The notes: generated by a model not told the origin, from the sequence alone. A stretch of DNA of 64,000 nt from Brienomyrus brachyistius (GCF_023856365.1 NC_064555.1:11187754-11251753), one strand, 5' to 3'. Shown: positions 11,877-24,659, numbered from the stretch's first letter. Numbers and translations are program-made.

Positions 11877-12411
11877 TTGGCAACTTTCACAGCCATCAGC
11901 CCCCCCCTCTGCTTGCTTAACATCAATATTACACAAAAATACATCGCCATTGGTCAGAATTTTATATAGCCCCTGAAGGGACAGGGTTTGAACATATTTA
12001 GAAAGTTTTGCATTCTCACACAAATGTTTTTGTAAGTGCTCACAGTAGACACAGCTAACATTCCACCAGGAAACGCAAAACTAATTAATAATAATAGCAG
12101 TAAAAATAATATTTTCCAACCGTGTCCCTTTAGAGGCTCTAAAATTTCCTCTCTTTCTTTCTATCTGTGAACCACTATAAAAAATGAAAGGAAAGCCAGA
12201 GCATACTTATGTTGAAGGCAGAGTCTGAATTTTTTGAGGTAGAAATATGGAGACACAGGCAAAAAAAGGTATTCATTAATGCATTAAATGTAATTGAAAT
12301 ACAAATAAAATTCTATATGCTCCATTTTGTTCCACGACTTCTGTCTCTTTTCCTTGCATTTCTGCGTACCTTCCAAACTGAACCCAGTACAGCAAGTTTA
12401 TCACCATAAAC

Positions 12412-12740
12412 TAGAGATGCACCTATGCGGTGTTTGTATCAGTATCAGTTTTTGGAAGTTTCCAATTGCATGACAGCTCTCTCATTTTAGATGTGTTTTT
12501 CCGGCATTCAAGCCGAACGCTTATGCTGACACTCAGTGGGTGTGAGTGCAGTGACTTCTGCCTGCTGAGACGTCATGTGCATACCCTTCGCAGTAGGGAG
12601 GAGTGCAAGAACATCAGATAAGAGGGTGACAACCAGGAAGTATTTTACACTTTTAACAGGAACTAATAGCACGGCAATTTGCAATCTTTGCAAAAACAAA
12701 GTTTCCAGAGGTGGAAGTAGCATTTAGTGGAAAATCCCAT
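12412..12740 (+). mobile_element. hAT element fragment with BED zinc finger remnant
   Basis: The segment starts TAGAGATGCACC, a common hAT end. Near 12,630-12,715 it reads RKYFTLLTGTNSTAICNLC followed by KNKVSRGG, a BED finger with its CxxC pair. The right end was not found. Confidence 0.5.
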
Positions 12741-13780
12741 TAAAGCGCACGCAATTGTGATTTGAAACAATGCAATTAGCAAATCACAAAGGCTGCATTA
12801 TACAACATGTCTGACCAAGGGTTTGAGGACAGTTTTACATGCTGCTCTCCTTGTGTGACAGTCATTCTCACAATCATAAATGCTGTGCTCGTCATGCTCA
12901 CCAAACAGAAGTTGCCCAGGGTGACTGACATATGCCCACAAACATGGGACAACCAAACAAAACGTTACATTCGTGGTGCGAAGAAAATACCAATTCTGAT
13001 GCTGAGGTGTAAGTGATTTACCTACATATTTGATGGTCAGATATTTCATAGAAAGATCCTATTATAAGGGGTACAAACAACATTAGCTGGAGAATCCTTA
13101 TTGTTTTGTTTCTTACTGGAATCGTTTTATTTTTACTATTACTACCTTAACTCAACAGTCATAGCTTTTGTGATAATTATTTTATGTTTGATTGTTCTCT
13201 GCTAATTTTTAAAAAGTAATATGTTGGATGCAATTCATATTTTTAAGTTCTTGTCCTAGTATTGCAATATAGGCCAGTGAAAATTTTGACAGCATCTCAT
13301 GTGATAATGCTGCGTTCATATGTTGCAAGTCTATTACACCCTGGTTATTGAACAGAAGCTTGACTTTATTATATTAGAAATCAAATTGCAATTGCAATAT
13401 TTGTCAGAAAAAAAACATTAGAGATTTCCCCAAATCATTGAGCCTTAAACTGCCTCACATGAACTACAACTGGGCACAATAAAAGTTCCTGGTTCCAAAA
13501 AAAAAGTTCCTGTAATGGGAAAGGGCCTTATTTTTTCCAGTTTATGCATGTGAAAACTTTTTTCTAGCACTCAGCTTTTTGGGGCTATTTTCAGTTGGAA
13601 CTACCCTACCCAACTTTTAACATAAAAATAGAAAATGATGCTAGCAGTGTTTGTTGAAATTTTCCATTATCTGGCTCCATGCCATGTAATTCAATCTAAA
13701 AAAATGCAGACATGCAATATTTTGCTACTGACTGCAGCCACAGGCCTGGGCAACAGTGCAGTCTCATCTTGGGTATGTAT

Positions 13781-13960
13781 GAGAGGCACTGTGTGGCTCA
13801 GTGGTATAGGTCTCCGCGCCCGTGATTGGAAGGTCGTTGGTTCAAATCCCAGGGCCAGCAGACTGATGCCACTGTTATGCCACTGAACAAGGCCCCAATG
13901 GCTCCCAGTGCACTGCATGCTGCTGTCCTCCAAGCTTGCTCTCTAAGTGTCTCATGGACA
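13781..13960 (+). repeat. tRNA-derived SINE, second family
   Basis: An A-box-like TGGCTCAGTGGTATAGG and a perfect B-box-type GGTTCAAATCC are spaced as in a tRNA, followed by AGGCCCCAATGGCTCCCAG, typical of fish SINE bodies. It is not a functional tRNA gene: no cloverleaf closes and the sequence continues into a SINE body. Confidence 0.75.
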
Positions 13961-15689
13961 GCAAGATGGAAAAGGCAAAAAGAGTTCCTCATGGATATGA
14001 ATGAAGTATCACTATCATTCTTTGCAAGAACATTCTTACAGCAGAAGACCTCATGAATAAATACATGTATGAGCAGCTGTGATCCTGGTCCACAGAGTTT
14101 CACAATGCCCTCCAGCAAGGCCGGCTCTCACAGTTACAAACTGTGGAGAGCAGGGAAGTTGAGGGGTTTGACTTGGGACAAGAAAAGAGCTGCCTTACCC
14201 AGGAAGTTCTTACCCCCAGCTAGGTTGTATATCTGAAAGACTTTAAACTATCATGACAAACAGCAAATGCGAACTTCAGAGACGTAACTCTCATCGTCTC
14301 CTAATCTGCCCTATTGTACAAAGACAACCCTTCAATAGATGATAAGATGGAAAGACTTGTTTCTTTTTATGTAAGTGAGTAAGAAGCATCCATTTTGGGA
14401 ACTTTCAATTTTAATAGATTACATAAACAAGCAGCAAGTTAGACAGCTTGGTATTAAGAACTTATGACTGACAGGCAAGAGCCACACACGAACACAAGGC
14501 ACCTAATGTCCACAGGCAGGAAGGCCGGGTGGTGGCCATGAGCCTCACGGCAGACGTCACAGCAGCAGTGTCACTTTCTTGCCAACGCACCCACGTGCCC
14601 TTTACGGTACAAACACCTGGGTGTGCCTTGGCTTGGCCACAATTTGTGTAACCGTAGCTGCAGAAGGAGAGTGTCGGAGACCAAAAGACGTTTCTGTGCA
14701 TCACACCACCCTTTAAGGAGGGAGGTCACCCTCACCGCAGAGAAGGGACACTCCCAGCTTACTGAATGAAAGACACAATGAAACGCTTTTCATGCAGAAT
14801 AATTAAAAGAAACTGGTTTTGAAAGAAAAGACGGTGTACAATAAGGACAAAAGAGGAGTGAGGAGCCTTTAAGTGAATAAGCAGCTTGTTCTCCAAATGG
14901 CGGGGTCATTACTGTAACCAGAGTCATGCCTGACTTCATAATATCCTTTGCAGGTAATGAATGCTAAGAGATCTGTTTTTAGAAAAATGCCTCAGAGTGT
15001 AGTGTCACACGGATGATTTGTATCAAAAGAGCTTCCACCATTTTACCAACAATACTGGATAGAGACAGGCACCGCCTTCACCTAAGGCAATATCCCACAC
15101 TTACAGGAGCAGGTGTGGAAGGATCAAGCTGATCACTTGAGCATTGCTGGCTCAAATCCCAAAAGGGCCCCAACAATAGTGACCTTGAACATATCCGGAA
15201 AACCAGCTATGCGCACTAAGCAACACCAGTACTAGAACTGATCCAGAGTATGATGGGTTTACACAGATCATACAAGCAACACTTTCCCCGCATTGTTTGT
15301 GCACATAAAACTCTTTCCTCCCTTCCAGGGGAATACAAACGCACGTTGTTCCAACTCACGAAGGCATTTCTGTTTAAAGCAGTTGTGGTTTTCTAAACAA
15401 CCATGCAGCGACCTAAGCTAACATTATAGGGGCGGTAAATCAGCAATTTGGTCACTGCAGCCCCAATATCCACCCCAAACGTTTCCGGCGGCCCCGTATC
15501 CTAATTTGATCTATGTGCTGTGCGGCGTCACTCACTCAAAGGAAGAGTTAATACACACGTGATTCCCCCCGACACACACAGGGCCCCCCCTCCCATATCC
15601 CACAGCAGGCTGTCTGGGTTAACACGATCCCCGCCCCCGTTACTCTTCACAAACAGCACACAGACATAGTGCAGCTGGAGACACGGAAA

Positions 15690-16420
15690 TGACCATCGAA
15701 TAAACCTACGTTGGTTCAACCGAGTTTCCGCGTCTCCCAGTTAAACGGGGTCTCTATGCACCGAAAGGAATAAACGGCGGCGGCTCCAGTACTCGGCCGA
15801 CACGCTGACATCTGTTGCATGCGGGCCAGACGAGTCACAAGCTCAGTGCTGCTTCCGCGGAACCGTCGCTTACTCCGCTACCAGGCCCGCTTCGTACCGA
15901 TGAAAACATTTCTTATGCACACAGTTTGATAAAAAGCAATGCGCGGAGGCTGCAAAGAAGCACATAACGGCTACTCACTTCAGACGGATGTTCCAATCTT
16001 TTCTGATACTGAAAAAGTTGACTGCAAATCTAACAGGTAACAGTTAATGTAGCAGCTGTATGTATATAAAAAAAAGAGTAACGGCGTAGCGGGTAATCAA
16101 TGGCGTCACGCAGGAGGAACCTGGCCGATCCACGTCCCAGTCACACTGTATCCCGACCTCTCCGACTCTTCCGCATTATTATTTATTTAAGATAATAAAG
16201 TGTCTTGAAACCAGGTAAAATCGTCGAGCGTCTGTTACGTTTTTCGTTTTTTCCTTTACCGCACGATCGGGCTCCCCTCTCGCCTTTAAAGCTCTTGACA
16301 CTTCCAGCAGCCCGGGAACGGCGCAGAGCGGATCGAGCCTCCAGCCGCGAATAGGCGTCGGTCAGGCAGTCTGCGCTCCGTGCTGGGGGAACCGGACGAG
16401 GGAGGGATGATGGGGGTGTG
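15690..16420 (-). promoter_or_regulatory. CpG-rich block, probable CERS2 promoter
   Basis: CpG dinucleotides are much denser here than in the flanking AT-rich DNA, for example around 15,770-15,900 and 16,220-16,380. This is typical of a vertebrate CpG-island promoter and lies about 8 kb upstream of the CERS2 start codon. No TATA box was assigned. Confidence 0.5.
15979..16200 (-). other. Candidate non-coding first exon of CERS2
   Basis: The coding exon of CERS2 starts one base before its ATG, so an upstream 5' UTR exon is required. In CpG-rich DNA on the minus strand, a good donor (gaa then GTGAGT) lies at 15978-15973. The upstream edge is my guess. Confidence 0.35.
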
Positions 16421-17846
16421 GATTGTGCACAGTTTCACGATGACGTTTCAAATCATGCAGGAGGGGTGACGATGGGAGGCTGATGGGCTGTCTGAAGGGT
16501 TTGGTGGGCGTCACGGTGCAGCTTCGTACCGTGCAGAGTTGTATGGGAATGCAGGGGTTGCTGCTGGTTTGTGGAGCTTCACCGAGACCCTTCTGCTGGA
16601 AGGAGTGCGCTTGTATGCCGAGCATTTCGAGAGGGACCCATGTCTTCTTTTTCGGATTAAACCAGGATTACTAACATACACTTAATGGTGAGGTGAAAGG
16701 TCTATTTGGACGACTGTCTGGAAACGCACGGAACCTGCCGAAACAGGGTGGTGGCAATTAATATAGATGTAGGAGATGGATCCTGGATCCTGGATCCAGG
16801 AGAGTAAAATAAAGTAGGCGTACCATATTAGAATACGTTATAAAATCAGCAACATACTGCTTGCATATTAGAAAGAAAGCTAATAGCGCACTGGAAAATC
16901 CTTATGTATGTTGGGACGTTTAAATGTCTTACATTTCAAATGGAAACAAAACCACTGTTCGATGCCTTTGCGTTCTTTGTCAAATAACCCCCACCCTCCG
17001 GCAAAGTATAATTTAACTAGGTGAGATGACTGGATGGGCTTCTGAATGCGGATCGCAACCAGCTGGGTACCATATGTATGTGCTGTTTTCCCCCATCAGC
17101 AGCTTGGTTATTTTGACTTGATGGGCTGCTGGTATATCACTCAGACGAGAATGACCAGGCCAATAGGATTTACCTAGACAGCAAGTACTGGTACAGGTAT
17201 GTTTTTGATTAATGTCCAAAATGCTTCACCAAATGAAAAACAACTCAATTGTTAGTCTATTATTTTATATTATTTAAGCTGATCTTGGCAAGGGTGGTAT
17301 CCTTTTCTCATAAATAATTTAGAAATGTTAACAAATAGTCTGAATTCAATCAACCTCCAGAAGAGATCTAATTAATTTGTATGGAACAAAAGCCCGCATA
17401 CCTAAGAGATCCCTATAAATAGAACGGGCAGTCACTGTGGTGTATTGGAATCGCTAATTCAAACTAATAGAGAATTATAAAGTTAGTTTCCAGCAATAAT
17501 GGATTGGGGGTCACTAAACAGCAAAAACACATTAAATAATTTTCAATAGCTGAGATGACAGCTGTTAAAATCTGTTTTGTGTTCGTGAACGATTTGGTGT
17601 TTCTGATGTTTTTGTTTGCAAATTACTGAGTTTAGGTCACAGGGATTATCCAGGATACCAGGAATCAAGTTAGTTTAATATCTTTACCTTTGGTTCCCCC
17701 AATCAAATATCTTCACATATGTTATGTCTGAATGCTCCCCTTACATAGTACATATTTTGTACAAATGTATGAGTACATTTACATTAAGTGCACCTTCATA
17801 ATCCATTTATAATGTGTCCTTAGGACATTAATGATCAGCATGTAAG
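16421..17846. other. Intergenic stretch without recognisable gene
   Basis: Downstream of the CpG-rich block the sequence becomes AT-rich and unstructured. GATCCTGGATCC-type short repeats lie near 16,778-16,797. I see no gene. Confidence 0.5.
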
Positions 17847-18146
17847 CAGGGACGGATTATGGGTTGTGTGGGCCCCTGGGCAAAACATTCGCGAGGGCCT
17901 CCCCCCCCCCCCCACCACCACCACCACCACAATTCAAGGGCCCTTGGCAGCCAAACGCCCTCCCTATAGGGTCAGGGGCCCTTGTAGGCAGAGGATCAAA
18001 GAATGTAGGCCCTCTAAAATAGACAAACGAAAATACATTGTTGATAAGCATTGCAAATTGTTTTGGGCAAGGGGCCCCATGGGCCCCCAGCACCCCAAGT
18101 TCCCCTGGGCAGCGGCCCCGCTGACCCGGTCCGTAATCCGTCCCTG
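17847..18146. mobile_element. hAT-type MITE with perfect 8-bp target duplication
   Basis: The ends are inverted (CAGGGACGGATTA and TAATCCGTCCCTG). CATGTAAG is duplicated exactly at 17839-17846 and 18147-18154, the 8-bp duplication expected of hAT insertions. It has no coding capacity; the interior is rich in GGGCCCC-like runs and a CCA microsatellite. Confidence 0.92.
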
Positions 18147-18645
18147 CATGTAAGTATACCTTAACATGACTTAAAGTATTTCTTTCTTAACACTTTCAAT
18201 GAGCAAAACATAACAGCTTTAATATACATTAATAAAATTATACAATTCTATTTTTATGTATATTAATGTATATTATACTAATGTATATTAAACCTGTCGT
18301 TCAGATAAATGCATTATGAAGGTGCACTTAATGTAAATCATAACGTAATACATTTAATTAGTGGTAATAGTGGCCCGTTTAGTACATTTAAAGATCATAG
18401 TATTTTTTATATGGATGAATTCATAGGGACTTGAATGAGGGGTGTACACACAACACAGAAATAATATCATTCAACTAGAGTTAATATAAATGAGGCACTT
18501 ATTATTATATTATACACTTATATTTCTACATACAGTGGTGTAGTCAGGAATCGTTAACCCCTTGGGAAAAATATGTTGTATATAAATGCATGTTACTTTT
18601 GGGTGAATGTTAGTACCCCCTGGCCTCCAAGCATACATATACTAC

Positions 18646-19140
18646 TGTGCAAAAGTCTTAGGCAGCTAAAGAAAATTATGTTTAAATGGTCTTTATTTTG
18701 GTGTAACACTTTGCAGTTATGCCTGTAAAAGTGTGTTAGCTTAGCTATTTCAAAACATCTGCTAACATCACCCCCGTACTTGCAGCAACCATCCAGTATA
18801 TCCACGTATTTTTTGACTCGACCACTAACACACCTTGTATAGCTAATCTCATTCTGTTTTAACTAATTAATCAATTAAGTGAGCTATTGATGAAATTTAA
18901 TAAATACCTGGAATGGCTGGGGTGTTGCTGAAGAGAGTCTTGGGCGTTCACTTGGGGTTAACTGAAGCGGCGTTCAGCTAACCGTCCAACTAGACGTCAA
19001 TAACTTTTTGGAGAACAGGAGAAATTTTTACTAGTTTTCATTATGTTACTCTTAATTAATCTTAATGTTCTAATGTTAATTGTATTTTTTTTGCTCTGAG
19101 CAAATGTACACTTAGATACACCTTTGCACAAATATACACT
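18646..19140. mobile_element. Non-autonomous Tc1/mariner-like element, decayed
   Basis: The left end reads CTGTGCAAAAGTCTTAGGCA, a widespread fish Tc1/mariner terminus. The right end is eroded: only CTTTGCACAAA near 19,122 resembles its complement. No open transposase is seen. Confidence 0.5.
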
Positions 19141-19147
19141 TACATAT

Positions 19148-19365
19148 ATCTGGGTTCTCCGGTATTCCTCCAAAGTCCAAAAAACACTTTGGAATTGTCA
19201 GGTTGTCCATAAGTGTGAATGTGTGTGTCACTGGTGTGAGTGGCCTGTGATGAGATGGTGCCCCATCCTGGGTTATTCCCTGTCTTGCACCCATAACTTC
19301 TGTGATAGGCTCCAGACCCCTGTGACTCTACATAAGACAAGAGGATACAAAATATGGATGGATGT
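19148..19365 (+). repeat. SINE 3' part with GGATGGATG tail, diverged
   Basis: It contains TCCTCCAAAGTCCAAAAA, CCCCATCCTGGGTTATTCC and ATATGGATGGATG, in the same order as the body of the SINE at 8822-9185 but much diverged. The tRNA-like head is missing. Confidence 0.6.
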
Positions 19366-20129
19366 ATATTATACTGTTTTTTTTTCACAGTAAAGCCATG
19401 GGGATCGTCCATAAGAAACATGTTCAAACACAAGGATGTTCATAAGTGTACATTGTGTCAGAATACCCTAGATCAAAAGCCAGTGATAGTTGTATCTTCT
19501 GTCTTGAGGCTATGTGTTTTGGGAGAAAAGAGGGACAGAGTCATCAACCGATCAGTGCTTAATGAGTTGGATTTGGTGCATGGGGAGGAGGCCAGATGAA
19601 ATTAATTTAACACAAACCTCTGGAAAAAAATCTTTTGAGTGCTGAGTGACTTAGGGACACTGAGTCTGTGTGAGCAGTGGCTGCAATGGCTGAGTTGTGG
19701 CCAGAAGGTAGTGGGTGTTTGCCGGGTGGTAACCCTGTGGCCTAGGGAGCTGTTAAGATGATGAAGGAGAAGGAGCAACACTTCCACTGGGTAGCCTGAG
19801 ACAACTGAAAGCTAAGAACAACCCACAAAAGCAGCAGTGAAAGCAGTCATGGCGATGAAGGCACAGACGTGGGAGAAGTCTAGGGAGGCCATAGACTCAA
19901 AGATGTTTTGGGAAACCATTCAGCTTCTCAGGAGGGGGAGATGGGATTTTACTCAGGCTGTCTTCAGTTGGGGTAGGGAAGTGCTGAAGATAATGTTCAG
20001 TGGAGGAAGGAGCACTCTGGTATGCTTTCTCACAAGGAATCCACTTTTGTGGATCAGAGTCTGTCAGCACAGCTGAAATAAGTACAATGGTCTGAGGCTT
20101 CGGTGGTGGAAAAGTTGCAGGGGTGGACA

Positions 20130-20530
20130 GCAAACGGGGATGGTAGCCCCCCCTTTTTAAAGAAAGCTGCACCAGAGGGATTGTTCCAACTACAGGCGGG
20201 TCATTCTTCTCAGGAACCTGGGGAAAGCCTGTGTCAAGGTCCTGGGGAGGAGACTCTTCCTGATAGTTGAGACTAGGATTCAGGAAGAACAATGTGGATT
20301 CTGGCCTGGCCATGGAACAATGGACTTACTCTTCTTCTGCTTACAGCTGTGAGAAGGTTCATGAGAATATGGTAACATTCTGCATGTGTTTTGTGGCCCT
20401 GGAGAAGGCATACATTTTCTTGCCCCACCAAATGCTGTGAAAGGTATTGCAAGAATAGGGAATAATAAGGCCAATACTGTATGCTATTTGGCCCCTGTAT
20501 GCATGCAGTAAGAGTGCTCACCATTCAGAA
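20130..20530 (+). mobile_element. Non-LTR retrotransposon, reverse transcriptase fragment
   Basis: Frame-shifted reading gives CSNYRRVILLRNLGKA, then IQEEQCGFWPGHGTMD and a decayed VDLEKAYD-type region (CGPGEGIHF). This order is the start of a LINE reverse transcriptase domain (QCGFRPGRGT motif). No intact frame remains. Confidence 0.65.
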
Positions 20531-21196
20531 CTGGTGTACAGGTTTCCCTTGATTAACATGGTTTTCTTACCATGCAACGAAGCCTCTGGAGTCTGTGATG
20601 CCCCCCGTGGGTTAGCAGAAACATTTTAAAATATTCTGCTTTTCTCATACAATGTAAAACGGGTATTTAAGCTTTAGTTGAAGTAAACAAATGTTTTGAG
20701 TGAATCTCATTTAGTTTTCTGGTTTGATGATGGCAATGTACTTTTTGCATTCAATGAACTCGGAATTAAAGCCCTTACCTCTCAAATTGCTAATCTAATT
20801 TTGGCAACAGAGGGATAATTAGGTTTAGTATTCTGCATCTAGTATAATGAGATACACATTTCTTCAGATTATCCCACTGCAACTCAACTGCCATTTTCTT
20901 TGAGGACTACAAAGACGTGAAAAGAACGGTAAGTGTATAACTTACACTTGTTAACTCTGTGCGATCCTCACATATCTTTAGCTGCTGTGTAAATTATCCA
21001 CCATATGCTGGCCTTATTGTCCAGTGTCCAACCTTCTTTATTTCCTCATTATGTGTGGTTTGGTGGTTGTTTAATGCCTGTATTAGTCCTTTTAAGGGCT
21101 TAATAAAAGGGTGTTGTTTTTGTCTTTGAGTGAGCCTCCTCATCCACCAGGCCTCAGTCTATCAAATGTTACAGTATGTTTTTTTCTGCGGCAGAA

Positions 21197-21554
21197 CATC
21201 CATCCATCCATTTTCCAAACCGCTTATCCTATTGGGTCGCGGGGGGTCCGGAGCCTATCCCGGAAGCAATGGGCACGAGGCAGGGAACAACCCAGGATGG
21301 GGGGCCAGCCCATCGCAGGGCACATTCACACACCATTCACTCACACATGCACACCTATGGGCAATTTAGCGACTCCAATTAGCCTCAGCATGTTTTTGGA
21401 TTGTGGGGGGAAACCAGGGTACCCGGAGGAAACCCCACGATGACATGGGGAGAACATGCAAACTCCGCACACATGTGACCCAGGCGGAGACTCGAACCCG
21501 GGTCCCAGAGGTGTGAGGTAACAGTGCTAACCACTGCACCACCATGCCGCCCCT
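21197..21554 (-). repeat. tRNA-like SINE, near full length (copy 2)
   Basis: Minus-strand copy of the SINE at 8822-9185 with very few differences. It reads GGGGCGGCATGGTGGTGCAG at its head, GGGTTCGAGTCTC as the B-box-like motif, and a GGATG tail. The high similarity between the two copies suggests recent spread. Confidence 0.8.
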
Positions 21555-22589
21555 TGCGGCAGACCATGCAATCATTATTTTGAAGTACACCCAGACTCTC
21601 ACCAACATGTAGTTTCAAAGTGGGTCATTTAGACTACTCTCACACCCATTATAATTTCCAATAAAGGAGGTAGATTCCCCTATCTCTTGTTGAGCCAGGG
21701 CTTAGCCAGATAACTTGTCGGATTCAAGATGACACAGTTTTGGTAACTTGTTGAAGTTATCTGATAGACAGCAATGCATAGTTTTATATTTTTTATTTAT
21801 TACTTTATTTTTAACTGAAATAGAAAACCATTGTTTAGTTCATGATCCACTGGATAAACACAGATGTAACAGACAGTTTTAGAGTCTAATGCTGAATGTT
21901 TATCGCTATCATTTTTTTTTCTTTATACACTGTGATTGGTACAGTGAAATTTGAGAAGGAAACTTTTAGTCTGCATTTTAGCCTAAAAAAAAACAAAACT
22001 GTAGCATGTCATTGTGTTTACATATTGAAGGTATTCAAATTACACGTTGGCATGGGGGGTATTTTTCGTATGTGGATTACTCGTTTAGCTGGATGTAATT
22101 GTTGACGATTTGGCATGATCTTGGATATGTCAGTTTTTCGAAACTCTTGCTGGATGTGTTGTCATAGCAGCACATACAAATCCTCAAACCTGCTCAGAGC
22201 AGGTTTGTTCTACGTAAACAAGGATTATCTCATACATTTAATCAGTGTCCATGCATGGAAATCCGTTCAGTCATGGCCTTGTCATACATGGATAAGCAAC
22301 CAATTGCAATCGGAGCACAAATAATAAGAAGGGAATTTCAAATTGAGAGGGTTTCGCGCGATCGGTAAGATCCTTTATTGTTGCCGGGTGATATTCTTTT
22401 CAAAAGATACCGCTGCAGCCGAGATGTAACATTATATCTTAGAGATTTATTAGCTTTGTATAGTCAAATTCCAACTAGGTGAAGTCGGGCTCTCATAGCC
22501 ACACAGACAATGTGCATTGCCTTGAGATATTTTGCCAGTGGCACTTTTTTGTAGCTCCGTGATTAAAATTAAATTAAAATTCCATCATA

Positions 22590-23195
22590 TTTCGTTAGTG
22601 CTACGTTTGTGCCCATGTGTGCCGCAAAAATTAAGATTTGTGCAGCTTTCGTTTTAAATACCTATTATTTTTCCAGACGATTATGTAACCTGTCATGCCC
22701 GGCTCGTCCGCTCCTCGTGTGTGCCACGCCCCCTGATTACCCACGTGTACTTCCCCGATTGTACCCAGCTGTGTCTAGTTACTTTGATTAGTCCTGTGTA
22801 TTTAAGTCCTGGTCTCCCCGGTTTCCCTTGTCCGTCATTGACGTCATTGATTGGTGTTTGTCGACCCGTATTTCTAATAAACCCCGAGTATTGCCCCGAT
22901 TTGGACTTGTTAGCCTGTTCTTCGCACGCCTGCCCGCACAATCACCGCTCTCCCTGCGTCCGATCTTGACATAACCCAGCCCCCCCTACAAAGGCGTTTG
23001 GATGTAAAACTGGGCTCGTTCATTAATGCTGCCTTTGTGCTCATTTGTGCCACAAAAACTCATGTTCTATCTCTTTTACTTTATGAGATATTTAAGTTTT
23101 TTGTAAAGGCCAAAAGTTCATCCAGCACCCCTAAAATAGCGTTCAGGCGTAAGACTGGGCTGGTTCATTTGTGCCCATTTGTGCCGCAAAAATCA
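22590..23195 (+). repeat. Three subterminal repeat units of about 134-142 bp
   Basis: The core GTGCC(G/A)CAAAAA preceded by TTTGTGCCCATTT recurs at 22619, 23047 and 23181. Removing the solo LTR and one target copy (286 bp) leaves spacings of 142 and 134 bp. The inverted complement (AGCACAAATGAGCACAAAAG) occurs near 25,725 and a shorter piece near 25,621. This arrangement fits transposase-binding subterminal repeats. Confidence 0.6.
22691..22971 (+). mobile_element. Solo LTR with 5-bp target duplication
   Basis: It starts TGTCATGCCCGG and ends CTTGACA, 281 bp. TAACC is duplicated at 22686-22690 and 22972-22976. Inside are TGTATTTAAGTC (TATA-like) and TAATAAA (polyadenylation type) in LTR order. 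No internal coding region accompanies it, so it is a solo LTR left by recombination. Confidence 0.9.
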
Positions 23196-23336
23196 CTTGT
23201 CTGCTTTTATTTAACAGATATTACTATATTAATATCCAGCTCATTCTCATATATTTTGTACCTGACGGCAACACCTTTACTCTCTTGAAAACCCACATAC
23301 ACTGATATTTCTTTTTGAACTAGATAGCTTCATTGA

Positions 23337-23777
23337 TTATATAAGTCCAAGCACCAGGGCATAAGATCTCATAAAGGTGGCCTTCGATATGCTGTCCTTA
23401 CAGCTGTAAGTCACGGGTTCTGGGACAATTTGTTGCCACTCAACAGGCAAAATAAGAACGTCAAATTTTTCGGTGTCCTGTTTCTCACTGCTGTGGGCCG
23501 AGCTAGAGTTGGTCTGTGTTTCATGCAAGACTTTCTGATCAGGTTCCTGTTTTATGCATACACTTTCCAAACCAAAGTGCTGTCACAAATTATGTCCATT
23601 TCTTTTCACTAATATGTAAAGAGCCTTAGAGGACATAACACCATTCAGGTTTTGGCTAAGCTCTCTCCACACCGAGTATGATGGAATAGCAATTTTATCA
23701 TCCTTCACAATTTGAGACCTTTTGTCTAAAATTATTTTAACAGCCTCTTCTTTTGGAACCTTTGGTACTCTAGGCAT
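23337..23777 (-). pseudogene. Transposon gene remnant, exon of unknown family with one in-frame stop
   Basis: The ATG at 23777 follows directly on a splice acceptor (ttgttttacag), so this looks like an internal exon whose first codon is the start. It reads MPRVPKVPKEEAVKIILDKR, then SVWRELSQNLNGVMSSKALY; a single TGA at 23585-23583 interrupts the frame. It continues in the same frame with FDVLILPVEWQQIVPEPVTY to a stop at 23337. A GTAAGG donor-like site follows VTYSC. From memory this resembles the N-terminal part of uncharacterised transposon-borne animal proteins; I cannot assign the family. It lies within the 22,051-27,090 element, on the same strand as the SANT-like remnant. Confidence 0.6.
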
Positions 23778-24289
23778 CTGTAAAACAATATGTGTATGTT
23801 GTAAGCGATGATAAGACAAATGTAAATAAACCCTTACCAAAAAAAAGTATACTTAAAGTTAATTTTATTAAATATACTTCTTGGGGCTAAATTGGGCCAC
23901 TTTTAGTTTATTAAATTATATATTTTAAGTGTATTTATTTAGTAATTTTAGTTATTTATATTTTTATACCTGAAATTGCTGCAAACAGTAGCCAAACAAA
24001 CCTCCACAGAACAGCATGTAGATTACACTAATAAAAATTTTATTATTAAAAAATTACATACTTAGAGTGTTTTTTTCTCTTAGTCACTCAAAATGAACAA
24101 ATATTGTTTTGAATGCCAAAATTAAAGATAAAATACATGTCAGTTTAAGCCAGGTATACTTAAGTCAGACTTCTTTAGTATATCTCTGTTAAGTACATAA
24201 GAAGTTTACTGAGAATATACTTACTATTTTTTAGTTTAGACAATATACTTTATATACTTATAGTACACTTAAATATACTTATATATTAT

Positions 24290-24625
24290 ATACCAGGTGT
24301 ATATAAGATTCTAGCAGGTTTGGATGCTGTTCAACCAAATAGTTACTTCAGCATTAGTTCAAATACACAAACTCGTGGACATAGGTGGAAATTAGCGGGA
24401 GAACATTTCAAACTGGATTTAAGGAAGCACTTCTTTACACAGCGCGTAGTCAGAGTATGGAATAGTCTTCCTGATAACGTAGTGCAAGCTGAATCCTTGG
24501 GTTCCTTTAAATCAGAGCTCGATAAGATTTTAACAACTCTGAGCTATTAGTTAAGTTCTCCCCAAGCGAGCTTGATGGGCCGAATGGCCTCCTCTCGTTT
24601 GTATAGTTCTTATGTTCTTATAATA
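24290..24625 (+). mobile_element. LINE 3' end (L2-like), truncated
   Basis: It matches the 3' end of the longer LINE at 60,212-63,400. Both carry [24 protein letters not shown] coding, then GATGGGCCGAATGGCCTCCT and TTATGTTCTTA. Only the C-terminal tail of the reverse transcriptase ORF and the 3' UTR are present. Confidence 0.8.
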
Positions 24626-24659
24626 TAATAATCCACAGTTGTATATAAAAGACAACATA

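Noticed and set aside
13781..13870. Possible tRNA gene (A and B boxes present)
   Set aside because: No complete cloverleaf forms and SINE body sequence follows, so it is the head of a SINE.
15100..15260. Possible SINE head (GGCTCAAATCCCAAAAGGGC)
   Set aside because: Only a B-box-like word is visible; the A box and tail are missing, too weak to list.
16362..16674. ORFs on both strands in the CpG block near 16.5 kb
   Set aside because: GC-rich promoter DNA has few stops; no domain, no splice support.
19897..20524. Minus-strand ORFs of 138 and 83 codons
   Set aside because: They are antisense to a decayed plus-strand reverse transcriptase.
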